64,000 nt of DNA from DATCMH01 sp036563505. Its GTDB lineage: Bacteria > Pseudomonadota > Alphaproteobacteria > Rhizobiales > Beijerinckiaceae. Shown here one piece after another: positions 34,144-41,508 of the stretch. The stretch spans positions 141,872-205,871 of the forward strand of contig DATCMH010000019.1 in NCBI GenBank assembly GCA_036563505.1, read 5' to 3'. Made by a program: the position numbers and the translations under genes. The notes below the pieces were generated by a model. The model was given only the letters and a program-made list of their open reading frames with translations. It had not been told where the DNA came from and made no database searches. How positions within the stretch are numbered: the stretch's first letter is position 1; each line of letters begins with the position of its first letter.

Positions 34144-34784
34144 TGTGCCGGCCCTGGCTTCGCGAATCCATCGATGACCCAGCCGATCGCATAGGTGATG
34201 AGATAGAGGGTGACCGCCGCTCCGAACGCGAGAGCCGCCCAGATCCAGTCAATGGTCCTTGGAGCGGCATTCGGCCAAACAACCATGGGGTCGGCGTTCC
34301 AAGGCTTCGGGAAAGTGACCTTCACCCCCTCGAACTGCATGTTGTCTGACACCGTGAACCTCTTCCCCCTCTGCTTTTCCTCGAACAAGAACTCAACGGC
34401 GGCGCCTATGGCGGCCGACTCGTTGGCGGTCGCAACCGCGATCTCGCGCCCATCGCGTAGCTGAAAGATGAACCACTCAGGATCTGCGTCGTCGAGGCGA
34501 GGGTCTTCCGGCCGGGGCTCTTTTCGCAGCACGCGCCCCACTACGACGGTATTTGGCTCTTCTTTGACGCCAGCGTCATCCTGTTCCGAGATGAGTCGGA
34601 TCGCTCGTAAATCGGGCCAAGTAGGAGGCGTGGCGACTACTGTTCCTGGGGGGAGCTTCTGCTCCTTCCTTGGCCCGGTTGGATGGTAGAGCTGTGCTGC
34701 CAGCAGAAAGACCGCCATCAGCGTGAGCGGCGCCGCGAGCACGACACCCAATCGGTGAAATCCTCGCCGTACGCGCGATGCCAT
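34140..34784 (-). CDS. Membrane protein of unknown function, two transmembrane helices
   Basis: A 214-residue protein. One helix lies near residues 12-30 and a second near 182-205 (IWAALAFGAAVTLYLITYAIGWVI). A soluble domain of about 145 residues between them should face the periplasm. Nothing in that domain is recognised. It is coupled to the exported protein downstream; possibly an accessory pair carried by the island. Confidence 0.6.
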   Translation of the reverse strand: MASRVRRGFHRLGVVLAAPLTLMAVFLLAAQLYHPTGPRKEQKLPPGTVVATPPTWPDLRAIRLISEQDDAGVKEEPNTVVVGRVLRKEPRPEDPRLDDADPEWFIFQLRDGREIAVATANESAAIGAAVEFLFEEKQRGKRFTVSDNMQFEGVKVTFPKPWNADPMVVWPNAAPRTIDWIWAALAFGAAVTLYLITYAIGWVIDGFAKPGPAQ

Positions 34785-34792
34785 GACGCCCT

Positions 34793-35479
34793 CTACTTCG
34801 CCTCGATCATGGCCTTGACGCTCGACGCTGAGAAGGGCCGCCCGTTCGCGTTCAGATGGCCTTCGGCGGCGAGCGCGGCCGCGACCTCCCGCAACGAGCG
34901 CCGATGCCCCTTGAGCGAGCGCCTGCGCAGGAGCTTGGCCCGTCGCACCAGGTCAGGGTTCGCCTCGGCGTGGCTCTTGCGGCCCTCAACCTTGAGGCCG
35001 GTGGCCCGCTTGCGGTCGCGAGCGGCGCGCAGCTTCGTCACCGTCATGGCCTTGTCGAACTCGGCCACCGCGCCGAGGACCTGCCGGATCAGCTTCGCGG
35101 TGGGCGTATCGTCGAGGAAGGAGTTCGGGCTGTCGGCCGCGATCAGCTCGATGCCACGCTCCTTGAGCATCGCGTAGCCGACCTCCTGGACCATGAGGTC
35201 GCGCGCGAAGCGGCTGGCCGTCTCGACGATGATGGTCTTTGCCCCGTTGCCCTCGACGCGCTTGAGCATGTCGGCAAAGCCTGGGCGGGTGGAGACCGGG
35301 TCAGCGCCGCTCACGGCGGCATCGTAGAACTCGGCCACGATCTCGATGCCAGCCCCGCGCGCATAGGCGTCGATGGCCTGGCGCTGGCGCTTGTGGCTGT
35401 CCTTGTCGGCCCCGACGTTGGCGGCCGATGAGGTGCGCAGGTATGCGACAGCCTTCCGACGATCAGCTTTGGACGACAT
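34793..35479 (-). CDS. Serine recombinase (resolvase/invertase family)
   Basis: A 228-residue recombinase. The N-terminal catalytic domain has AVAYLRTSSAANVG with the nucleophilic Ser, DAAVSGADPVSTRPGF, and the conserved arginines in VETASRFARDLMVQEVG. A helix and a C-terminal helix-turn-helix (RRSLREVAAALAAEGHLNANGRPFSASSV) complete the small-resolvase architecture. A 24-bp palindrome with a two-base centre starts 21 bp upstream of its ATG. Related proteins act in DNA inversion or cointegrate resolution. Confidence 0.88.
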   Translation of the reverse strand: MSSKADRRKAVAYLRTSSAANVGADKDSHKRQRQAIDAYARGAGIEIVAEFYDAAVSGADPVSTRPGFADMLKRVEGNGAKTIIVETASRFARDLMVQEVGYAMLKERGIELIAADSPNSFLDDTPTAKLIRQVLGAVAEFDKAMTVTKLRAARDRKRATGLKVEGRKSHAEANPDLVRRAKLLRRRSLKGHRRSLREVAAALAAEGHLNANGRPFSASSVKAMIEAK

Positions 35480-35499
35480 GGGCTTGGCACTCGGGCCTG

Positions 35500-35523
35500 T
35501 TCGGCATTCTCAAGAATGCTGAA
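35500..35523. promoter_or_regulatory. 24-bp palindrome before the serine recombinase gene (candidate crossover or operator site)
   Basis: Arms TTCGGCATTCT and AGAATGCTGAA match at 10 of 11 positions and flank a CA dinucleotide. Serine recombinase crossover sites are short inverted repeats around a two-base overlap, so this could be the enzyme's site or an autoregulatory operator. Confidence 0.45.
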
Positions 35524-35689
35524 CGCTAGACGGCCAGAGTCAGGCGTGCAAGGTGTCGTACCCCGTCCCCACTTCAGCCTCGGCCGGCGGCCCTCCTAGA
35601 CGACAAACTTGCCCAGCCGGAGCTTGAGGTTGGGAACTGGGCTATCGCCTGGCTCGTTGCCGCCCAGGGATCTACTTAGCCGCAGAACC

Positions 35690-36445
35690 ATGATGAAGAT
35701 GACACTGCGACTGTCACGTCGGACTGCCGCTCTGAGCGTCGGCTCTGCCGCGCTCCTGCTCGTATCCGGCGGTGGCCATGCCGAGGATGATGCCGGCGTT
35801 CGTGCCTTCTTCCAGTCGCAGCAGCCGATCGCGCGTGCCACGCCGGTTGCCGCGCCGGTGCAGCAGATGTTGCCCGCGGTACGCGTCCTGCCCACGCCGG
35901 AGGCGGTGGCTCGTCCGTTCTGGGGAAAGCCGACCCGGGCTGTAACGACCCAACCGAGTCGTGCTCCGTCGGTGAAGCAGAGCCCGAAGATCGACTACGT
36001 GAGCCTTCCCAAGGAGCTCGCGGTCGAGAAGCCTACTGCACCCATGGGCCCGCGCTTGCCGCCGCTCCAAGTCGTTATGCAAGACGAGACACTGCGGCCA
36101 GGCGACGTTGTCGTGTTCCCGGACGGGCCGCGCGTGTTCAACGGCCGGACCGAGAGGACGCACAAGGCGTCGAGCTTCGAGCCGGTCGGTCGCTCCAAGC
36201 TCGTGGCGAGCTCAGCGCGTAAGGTGCTCGCGACCTTGCCCGTCGCGTCAGGCCCGTCACGCGCAGCACCGCCTCCGAGCGCTTTGGCCAAGGCGCTTCC
36301 GCTCGTTCCGGCGAAGACGACCGCAACGAACGCTGGCGCGCCAGAAACGCAGGTCGCATTCGGTGCGAACGACACGAGAACCACTGGTGCAACGGTTCGG
36401 GTCATCTACCCCGGTCTTGCCGCTCCCATGACCGCGCTACGCTGA
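35690..36445 (+). CDS. Exported hypothetical protein with low-complexity linker
   Basis: A 251-residue protein. The ATG at 35690 (the next codon but one is also ATG) gives a signal peptide (RLSRRTAALSVGSAALLLVSGGGHA). The middle is proline- and alanine-rich. A block QDETLRPGDVVVFPDGPRVF then HKASSFEPVGRSK lies near residues 135-175. It ends in TVRVIYPGLAAP. The ending resembles that of the small exported protein at 37043. The function is unknown. Confidence 0.65.
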   Translation: MMKMTLRLSRRTAALSVGSAALLLVSGGGHAEDDAGVRAFFQSQQPIARATPVAAPVQQMLPAVRVLPTPEAVARPFWGKPTRAVTTQPSRAPSVKQSPKIDYVSLPKELAVEKPTAPMGPRLPPLQVVMQDETLRPGDVVVFPDGPRVFNGRTERTHKASSFEPVGRSKLVASSARKVLATLPVASGPSRAAPPPSALAKALPLVPAKTTATNAGAPETQVAFGANDTRTTGATVRVIYPGLAAPMTALR

Positions 36446-36465
36446 CAGCCAAAGGCTGGCGGCGC

Positions 36466-36918
36466 TCACCCCATCTTTGTTGCCCGCAGCATCTGGTTCA
36501 CCTGCATCAGGTCGGCTCTGAGTTTGCCGATCGGGGTTTCGTCTCCGCCGAGCGTACACACGACCTGCTCGCGCGCGGGTCGCACCTTCTCGCGGATGGC
36601 TCGGCCCTCTGGGGTGAGCTCCACCTTGAGCTGGCGTTCGTCCTCCGGGTTGCGGGAGCGCCGGACCAGGCCTGCTTTCTCCATCCGCTTCAGAATGGGC
36701 GTGAGCGTGCCGGAGTCGAGGTGCAGCTTGTCACCGATCTCGCCGACGCTGATCCCATCGCCTCCCCAGAGCACGATGAGCACGAGGTACTGCGGGTAGG
36801 TGAGCCCGAGCGGTTCGAGGAACGGCTTGTAGGCAGCCGTGAAGGCATGGGCGGTGCTGTAGACCGCGAAGCAAAGCTGGGCATCGAGGGAGAGCGGGTC
36901 GAAGGCAGGTTGGGACAT
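36466..36918 (-). CDS. ohrR: Organic-hydroperoxide-sensing MarR-family repressor (OhrR-like)
   Basis: A 150-residue winged-helix repressor. The sensing cysteine is Cys16 in LDAQLCFAVYSTAHAF, the hallmark of OhrR. The DNA-binding part reads VGEIGDKLHLDSGTLTPILKRMEKAGLV, followed by the wing RSRNPEDERQLKVELT. Peroxide oxidation of the Cys would relieve repression. The usual partner ohr is not adjacent, so the target is either elsewhere or among the small exported genes downstream on the other strand. Confidence 0.85.
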   Translation of the reverse strand: MSQPAFDPLSLDAQLCFAVYSTAHAFTAAYKPFLEPLGLTYPQYLVLIVLWGGDGISVGEIGDKLHLDSGTLTPILKRMEKAGLVRRSRNPEDERQLKVELTPEGRAIREKVRPAREQVVCTLGGDETPIGKLRADLMQVNQMLRATKMG

Positions 36919-37042
36919 GTGAGCTGGCCTTGCACTTTGGTCGAAGAGGGGCGGATTGCGATGATCTTAGCACATTAAGCGCTTGTGTCCGTAAACATTG
37001 CGCGCTAACGGTTAATGCACACACGAACACGAGCCCGCCGCC

Positions 37043-37342
37043 ATGACCCGCACCACCTCGCTTCCCACTCTTATCGCCTCCATCGGTACGCTGGCGGGCC
37101 TTGCCGCTCTCGGTGCTGCGCTGATCGTCAGCCCGGGCGCGGCTTCGCCCCTGCCCACGACGGTGCAGGCCGCGAAGGTTGCTCCTGCGACCCTGGTGAA
37201 GGCTGAGGCCGTTGCTCGCCGGGCTGAGGTCGCCAAACCTGCCACCACGCCGGTGGCCGTGGATGCGGCCTCTGTGGACACCTCCGCCGAGCCCAGGCGC
37301 ACGGTGCGCGTCGTCTACGTCGGCCCGATCACCGGAAAGTAA
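37043..37342 (+). CDS. Small exported protein, unknown
   Basis: A 99-residue protein with an N-terminal hydrophobic signal (SLPTLIASIGTLAGLAALGAAL), an Ala/Pro/Val-rich mature region and the ending RRTVRVVYVGPITGK. The tail resembles that of the exported protein at 35690. It is first of three small same-strand genes spaced 8 and 15 bp apart, divergent from ohrR. Confidence 0.6.
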   Translation: MTRTTSLPTLIASIGTLAGLAALGAALIVSPGAASPLPTTVQAAKVAPATLVKAEAVARRAEVAKPATTPVAVDAASVDTSAEPRRTVRVVYVGPITGK

Positions 37343-37350
37343 GACCTGTG

Positions 37351-37530
37351 ATGACCTGCCTGTCGGCTTCGGCGCTCCTCGACGACCCCCTCGGCTGCGC
37401 TCTTCTTCGTGAGACGGTGGCTCGGCCCAAGCCCGCTGGTGCTCACCCCTGGCGTCGCGCCTGTCTGGGCTTCGTCACCTGCAACATGGCCCTGATCGCC
37501 GCCGTGCTCATGCTCGGGCAAAGCGCGTAA
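37351..37530 (+). CDS. Small membrane protein, unknown
   Basis: A 59-residue protein from the ATG at 37351 (a GTG one codon earlier is possible). The C-terminal helix LGFVTCNMALIAAVLMLG should anchor it in the membrane. It lies 8 bp behind the previous gene. No family is recognised. Confidence 0.45.
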   Translation: MTCLSASALLDDPLGCALLRETVARPKPAGAHPWRRACLGFVTCNMALIAAVLMLGQSA

Positions 37531-37545
37531 CCGACGAGATTTCCT

Positions 37546-37767
37546 ATGCCGCTCGCCCTTGCACCGCTGTGCCGTTTCTTCGCGCTCGTCGTTGTCGGAG
37601 CTGGTCTCATCGCTGGCCACCTCGCCCTGGTCGGCCCGACACCCGCGGGCGCCGTCCAGCAAAGCCCTGTCGCGATGTCTGACGCGCCGCGGCCTCTCGC
37701 GCGGACCGCGAGCGTCGATCGCTCCCGCTACGTTACGGCGAGCCTGGGGGATACTGGGTCTCGTTGA
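37546..37767 (+). CDS. Small exported protein, unknown
   Basis: A 73-residue protein with an N-terminal signal (FFALVVVGAGLIAGHLALVG) and a short polar tail rich in Ala, Arg and Ser. It is third in the small-gene series. Its end overlaps the end of a possible convergent minus-strand gene. Confidence 0.45.
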   Translation: MPLALAPLCRFFALVVVGAGLIAGHLALVGPTPAGAVQQSPVAMSDAPRPLARTASVDRSRYVTASLGDTGSR

Positions 37768-37906
37768 GCCCCTGCTGCGTCCAGGGCGCGACCTCGGCGA
37801 CATAGGCGGCGCGCGCCAGAGGGCAATTGATCGAAGCCGGCCAGGCCGGGATCGGGGCAACGAGTGCGAGGACCAGGCCGGCGCTCAAACGTCCGAGCAT
37901 GAGCAT
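37733..37906 (-). CDS. Possible small exported protein
   Basis: From the ATG at 37906 the 57-residue product has a plausible signal (LGRLSAGLVLALVAPIPAWPA) followed by a short mature part with one Cys. It overlaps the convergent gene by 35 bp. It could be a chance frame; low confidence. Confidence 0.3.
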   Translation of the reverse strand: MLMLGRLSAGLVLALVAPIPAWPASINCPLARAAYVAEVAPWTQQGLNETQYPPGSP

Positions 37907-37917
37907 GCTCCTCCCTC

Positions 37918-38319
37918 TCACCAGCGTGGCCACGATTGATTTCCGACAGGTCCTACACGGCGGGCGGCACCGTCGTAGGTGCAGAGCGCCCCGTGGTCGG
38001 ACATGCAGCCCCGGCGCTCTGAGATCCTCATGCGCTGGCCTTTGAACGTCGCCTCGATCTCGCAGCTCTCGCTGCGGATGAGGAGCGTCTTGCCGACGAG
38101 GCGCCCCTCGCCGGTGACCCCGGAGGCGCAGGAGTTGTGGGCGACCTGAATGTTGGCTCGGTAGCGGTCGGCCTCGATGCGCTTCACGCGGGCGTAGACC
38201 TGCCAGGTGTAGCCGCCGGGACGACCCTCGCCGCCGTGCCCTCTGTAGGTCCCGTCGATCGCTAACGCGGGCGTCGCCGCCGCGATCATCGCCATCGAGC
38301 CGATCAGCACGCGTCGCAT
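37918..38319 (-). CDS. Exported hypothetical protein (133 residues)
   Basis: A clear signal peptide (MRRVLIGSMAMIAAATPALA) precedes a compact beta-rich mature domain starting IDGTYRGHGGEGRPGGYTW. It has four cysteines (SCAS, SCEI, GCMS and LCTY), likely as two disulfides. The pattern resembles small periplasmic 'DGTYxG' proteins in Rhizobiales, but I cannot name a family. Confidence 0.65.
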   Translation of the reverse strand: MRRVLIGSMAMIAAATPALAIDGTYRGHGGEGRPGGYTWQVYARVKRIEADRYRANIQVAHNSCASGVTGEGRLVGKTLLIRSESCEIEATFKGQRMRISERRGCMSDHGALCTYDGAARRVGPVGNQSWPRW

Positions 38320-38332
38320 CGAGATCCGCCCC

Positions 38333-38596
38333 TCAGGTCACGACCGATTGCGCCATCTCGCGCATGAGGCGCACAAGGGCGGAGATCTCCTGCCGGCGCT
38401 CGATCGCTTCGCAGGTGTATAGCCCGTGGCGGTAGTTGCCGTTCGCCTCACCTCTCGGGGCGCCGGGCGACGCTCCCCCGTGCATGCGACACCGCCCGTT
38501 CGGCATCGCCGGCGACACACACGGGCGCCCGCTCCGGGTCTTGGCTCCGCAGCGGGGCGACAGGTGCATGGGCCACGGCTTCGATGCGCTTTGCAT
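38333..38596 (-). CDS. Phage-type HGG-motif protein, overlapping the previous gene
   Basis: An 87-residue protein with CGAKTRSGRPCVSPAMPNGR then CRMHGGASPGAPRGEANGNYRHGLYT. The Cys-x-Cys/His pattern and the HGG-x-PGAP block are widespread in prophage and island proteins of alphaproteobacteria. The ATG at 38596 lies inside the upstream gene, giving a 149-bp overlap in a different frame. I recall the same overlap in other genomes, so both frames are probably real. The molecular role is unknown. Confidence 0.65.
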   Translation of the reverse strand: MQSASKPWPMHLSPRCGAKTRSGRPCVSPAMPNGRCRMHGGASPGAPRGEANGNYRHGLYTCEAIERRQEISALVRLMREMAQSVVT

Positions 38597-39128
38597 GGGG
38601 TTGCCTCTGATTTCCGTTCGCCACCCCACCCCCCTCCACCGTGCCGACAATGGCCTGGCCGCCGGCATGGACGTGAACGTGCTCGACCGTGACCTTCTGC
38701 TGGCCCTTGCCGCGGTGCCGGCCGAGGGCGTCCATGAGGGTGGTGTACGAGCGGGTGAGCTTGTTGGCCTGCGTGAGGTTCTCCTTGCGCCCCTCGAAGC
38801 TCTGGTCGGGGATCATCGCGCGGCGGTAGCACTCCATCGCGGCGTTGTGGCAGGCCACCATCTGCGCTCCCAGCATGCCCTCGACCTCGTCGCGCGGGTT
38901 GATGCCGTGCAAGGCCGCGAGGTTACTCGCGATGAGCTCGTCCCGGCGCTCGTTCGTGGGGCTGGTGACCCAGACCGTCTCCAGCACCTGGCGGATCAGG
39001 GTGTTGTTGAACAGATCGCTCTTGGAGCCGCCGAAGCGCTGCAAGGTGCCTTCACCCTTGGCCGGATCGTCGAGCGCGAACACACCGTTGACGGGCGTCA
39101 TTGCAGGGTTGCTCGCCTTTGTCCTCAT
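38448..39128 (-). CDS. Island/phage hypothetical protein with out-of-frame C-terminal overlap
   Basis: A 226-residue protein. The helical core (TLIRQVLETVWVTSPTNERRDELIASNLAALHG, then MVACHNAAMECYRRAM and NKLTRSYTTLMDALGRHRGKG) ends with VTVEHVHVHAGGQAIVG. The remaining 60 residues are basic and low in conservation because they are read through the overlapping HGG-motif gene. The ATG at 39128 has GAGG eight bases upstream. Such proteins sit near small-terminase-like genes in prophages; here it is isolated, possibly a remnant. Confidence 0.65.
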   Translation of the reverse strand: MRTKASNPAMTPVNGVFALDDPAKGEGTLQRFGGSKSDLFNNTLIRQVLETVWVTSPTNERRDELIASNLAALHGINPRDEVEGMLGAQMVACHNAAMECYRRAMIPDQSFEGRKENLTQANKLTRSYTTLMDALGRHRGKGQQKVTVEHVHVHAGGQAIVGTVEGGGVANGNQRQPHAKRIEAVAHAPVAPLRSQDPERAPVCVAGDAERAVSHARGSVARRPER

Positions 39129-39139
39129 GCCACACACCT

Positions 39140-39699
39140 CAGCCGGTCAGCCTTCTGCCGACCTCGACCATACCACACAGCCAAGCTGGAACGAACCAGG
39201 AACGTACGGCCCTTCAACATGGGGGAGTCGTCCCGAGCTTTCGGCGCAAATGGCACAATCGGCCGACGACGAAGCGGTACGGGATGCCAACGCACGGCGG
39301 AGTTTTCCTGGCCGGTCTTGAAGAGAACCAAGGTTACGTATTTGCCGATCTCACGCCAGCTGGAGAAAATGGGTCGAACGACTGAATGTGGCCGAAAGCG
39401 GCACGGCAGCTTCCGGCGTCTAAGCTGTTGAAGCGGACATTCGTCCCGCGACGCGTGGGATCTCGGCCCGACCCTACGCAGATGTGCAGCGGTTGGCTGG
39501 ACCCTGCCATTCACTTTCGCGGAATCACTACGCGCTGATTGGCCGCCTTCGCCGTAAAGACCAATGGGGCAACGGGCGAACCGTCTAGAGAGGCCGGCAG
39601 GGAGGTCGGGATAGGGAAGTCGGAGCGCTTTCGGTCCGGCCTGGCGGACGAGCGGCAATAGCGAGCCTTAAGCTCGACCCCAAGCATTGCCTTAGCCCC
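39140..39699. other. Non-coding stretch with degenerate repeat sequence
   Basis: No credible gene. The segment around 39385-39440 (GTGGCCGAAAGCGG ... GAAGCGGACATTC) resembles elements near 48.95, 50.6 and 59.95 kb, which share the core GGCCGAAAGTGG / AAGCGGACGTTC in one orientation. These look like decayed dispersed repeats. Confidence 0.5.
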
Positions 39700-40716
39700 T
39701 CAGAGGTGAGCGGCAGACGCGTCAGGGCGCAGGAGGATCTTGCTCGCTGCCGTCCGGCCGTCATCGAGATCCGAGAAGGCCGCAGGTCCATCCCGGAGGG
39801 GGCGTTCCTCGAACCAGCCCAGCGCGCCGAGCCCTCCTTCGGCCAGAGCGTCGACGGCGTGGCGGAAGTCGACGGGCGTGTAGCAGTAGGCGCCCGTGAC
39901 AGTGATCTCCTGCAGCGTGATCTTGCGCAGGTCGAGGCCGTCCTGACCGGGCAGGAGCCCCACATGGACGATGACACCTCCCGGTCTCACCAGAGCGGAG
40001 GCTGCAGCGCGCGTTCCTGCCGCGCCGACCGCATCGATCACGAGGTCGACGCTGTTCGGCACAGGCTCGCCCAGCTCCCCCGGCGCGAAGACCGGGAAGC
40101 CTTCGGTCCGCTCGATGGTCCTCCGCCGCAGGGCATTCACCTCGCCAATATGGACGGATTGCGCACCGAAACGACGAGCGACGAGGGCGGCGGCGAGCCC
40201 GATCGCGCCTCCACCCAGCACGACAACCCGCGATGCCGCCAGGGGCTGATGAAGCCGCTCTGCGCCGATCCGCACGGCGTGCCAAGCGACCGCAATCGGC
40301 TCGGCGAGCGCGGCCCTCTCGATGGAGAGTTCGTCCGGGACGGGCACGAGGTTGCGCTCCGGAATCCGGACGAGCTCCGCGAAGGCGCCAGGTCGCGGCG
40401 GCATCGAGATGATCTGCCGCGTCGGAGACAGGTGCCATCGTCCCTCGATGGCGTAGGGACAAGACGGGTCCACCACCAGCGGGTTGATTGTCACCCGCTC
40501 GCCCGCGCGGGGTCCGGAGACGATGCGGCCGGCAGCCTCGTGCCCCAGGATCAGCGGGGCCGGACGGCGGCTGTCGAGCCCGTGATAGGCGTGCATGTCG
40601 GAGCCGCAGATGCCCACCGCCTCGACCCTGACCAACACCTCGTCGGCCTCGGGCGCGGCGTCCGGCTCGTCGCGATAGACGAGCGCGTTCGGGCCGGTAT
40701 AGACGAGCGCCTTCAT
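39700..40716 (-). CDS. MDR-family (zinc-type) alcohol dehydrogenase lacking the structural zinc lobe
   Basis: A 338-residue dehydrogenase and last gene of the operon. Catalytic-zinc ligands Cys and His-Glu are in VGICGSDMHAYHG and LGHEAAG. The NAD-binding Rossmann motif is VVVLGGGAIGLAAA. The usual four-cysteine structural-zinc lobe is replaced by a segment (DPSCPYAIEGRWHLSPTR) with a single Cys. In DHPS degradation clusters an MDR enzyme (HpsP, from memory) works with an SDR to invert the C2 hydroxyl. Threonine- or polyol-dehydrogenase activity is also possible. Confidence 0.85.
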   Translation of the reverse strand: MKALVYTGPNALVYRDEPDAAPEADEVLVRVEAVGICGSDMHAYHGLDSRRPAPLILGHEAAGRIVSGPRAGERVTINPLVVDPSCPYAIEGRWHLSPTRQIISMPPRPGAFAELVRIPERNLVPVPDELSIERAALAEPIAVAWHAVRIGAERLHQPLAASRVVVLGGGAIGLAAALVARRFGAQSVHIGEVNALRRRTIERTEGFPVFAPGELGEPVPNSVDLVIDAVGAAGTRAAASALVRPGGVIVHVGLLPGQDGLDLRKITLQEITVTGAYCYTPVDFRHAVDALAEGGLGALGWFEERPLRDGPAAFSDLDDGRTAASKILLRPDASAAHL

Positions 40717-40740
40717 GCACCGCTCCTCCTGAAGACTCTG

Positions 40741-41508
40741 CTATTTCGCGGTGAAGCCGCCATCGACGGCGAGCGTCTGTCCGGTCACGTAGGCCGAGGC
40801 GGGCGATGACAGGAACACGGTCGCTCCGGCCAAGTCCTCAAGCTCCCCGTTCCGTCCGATCGCCGTCTGGGCCGCGTTGCTTGCCGCGCGGCGAGGATCG
40901 GCGAAGACAGGTGCCGTGAGCGGCGTCGGGAAGAAGCCGGGAGCGATGGCGTTGCACGTGATCCCGTGGCGCGACCATTCCTCGGCGATGGCCCGGGTGA
41001 GCTGGAGGACGCCTGCCTTGGCCGCGCCGTAGGGCGCGCTGTCCGGGAAGGCGCGCCAGCTCTGGAGCGAGGCCACGTTGATGATGCGCCCAAAACGCCG
41101 CTCCATCATGCCCGGCGCGAAGGCTTGAGTGAGCAGGAACGGAGCCCTCAGATGCAGCGCCATGTGCAGGTCGAACGTGGAGGCCGTGACCTCCCGGAAG
41201 GGCTGACGCAGATTGACGCCGGCGGCGTTGACCAGAATATCGATGGGGCGTCCGGCTGTCTCGGCGAGCACGGCGCGCGGAGCCTCCGGGTCGGACAAGT
41301 CCTCCGCCACGACGTCCGCACCGATATCGTCACGTCGGAGCGCCGCCTGCGCCGACCTCAGTTCGGCAGGGCGCCGCGCCACTAGAATGACGCCGGCTCC
41401 GGCCAGGCCGAGCGCGCGCGCCATGGCAAGTCCAATGCCGCTGCTGCCGCCCGTGACCAGGGCCGTGCGACCCGTAAGTTCGAACAGATGCCCGAGCCGG
41501 GAGGTCAC
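40741..41508 (-). CDS. Short-chain dehydrogenase/reductase
   Basis: A 255-residue classical SDR. Motifs: cofactor loop TGGSSGIGLAMA, NAAG, catalytic Ser in NVASLQSW, YGAAK with Tyr and Lys, and the C-terminal TGQTLAVDGGF. Its start directly abuts the stop of the HisD-like gene. In the DHPS hypothesis it would correspond to HpsO. On sequence alone it could be a 3-oxoacyl reductase or gluconate 5-dehydrogenase type enzyme. Confidence 0.87.
   Translation of the reverse strand: MTSRLGHLFELTGRTALVTGGSSGIGLAMARALGLAGAGVILVARRPAELRSAQAALRRDDIGADVVAEDLSDPEAPRAVLAETAGRPIDILVNAAGVNLRQPFREVTASTFDLHMALHLRAPFLLTQAFAPGMMERRFGRIINVASLQSWRAFPDSAPYGAAKAGVLQLTRAIAEEWSRHGITCNAIAPGFFPTPLTAPVFADPRRAASNAAQTAIGRNGELEDLAGATVFLSSPASAYVTGQTLAVDGGFTAK

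Noticed and set aside
36919..37042. OhrR operator in the ohrR upstream spacer
   Set aside because: Some TTGCGCGC-like sequence is present but no dyad clear enough to call.
38521..38540. Possible second attachment core (CGCCCGCTCC)
   Set aside because: Only 10 bases match the tRNA-Gly 3' end and the site lies inside coding sequence; chance in GC-rich DNA.
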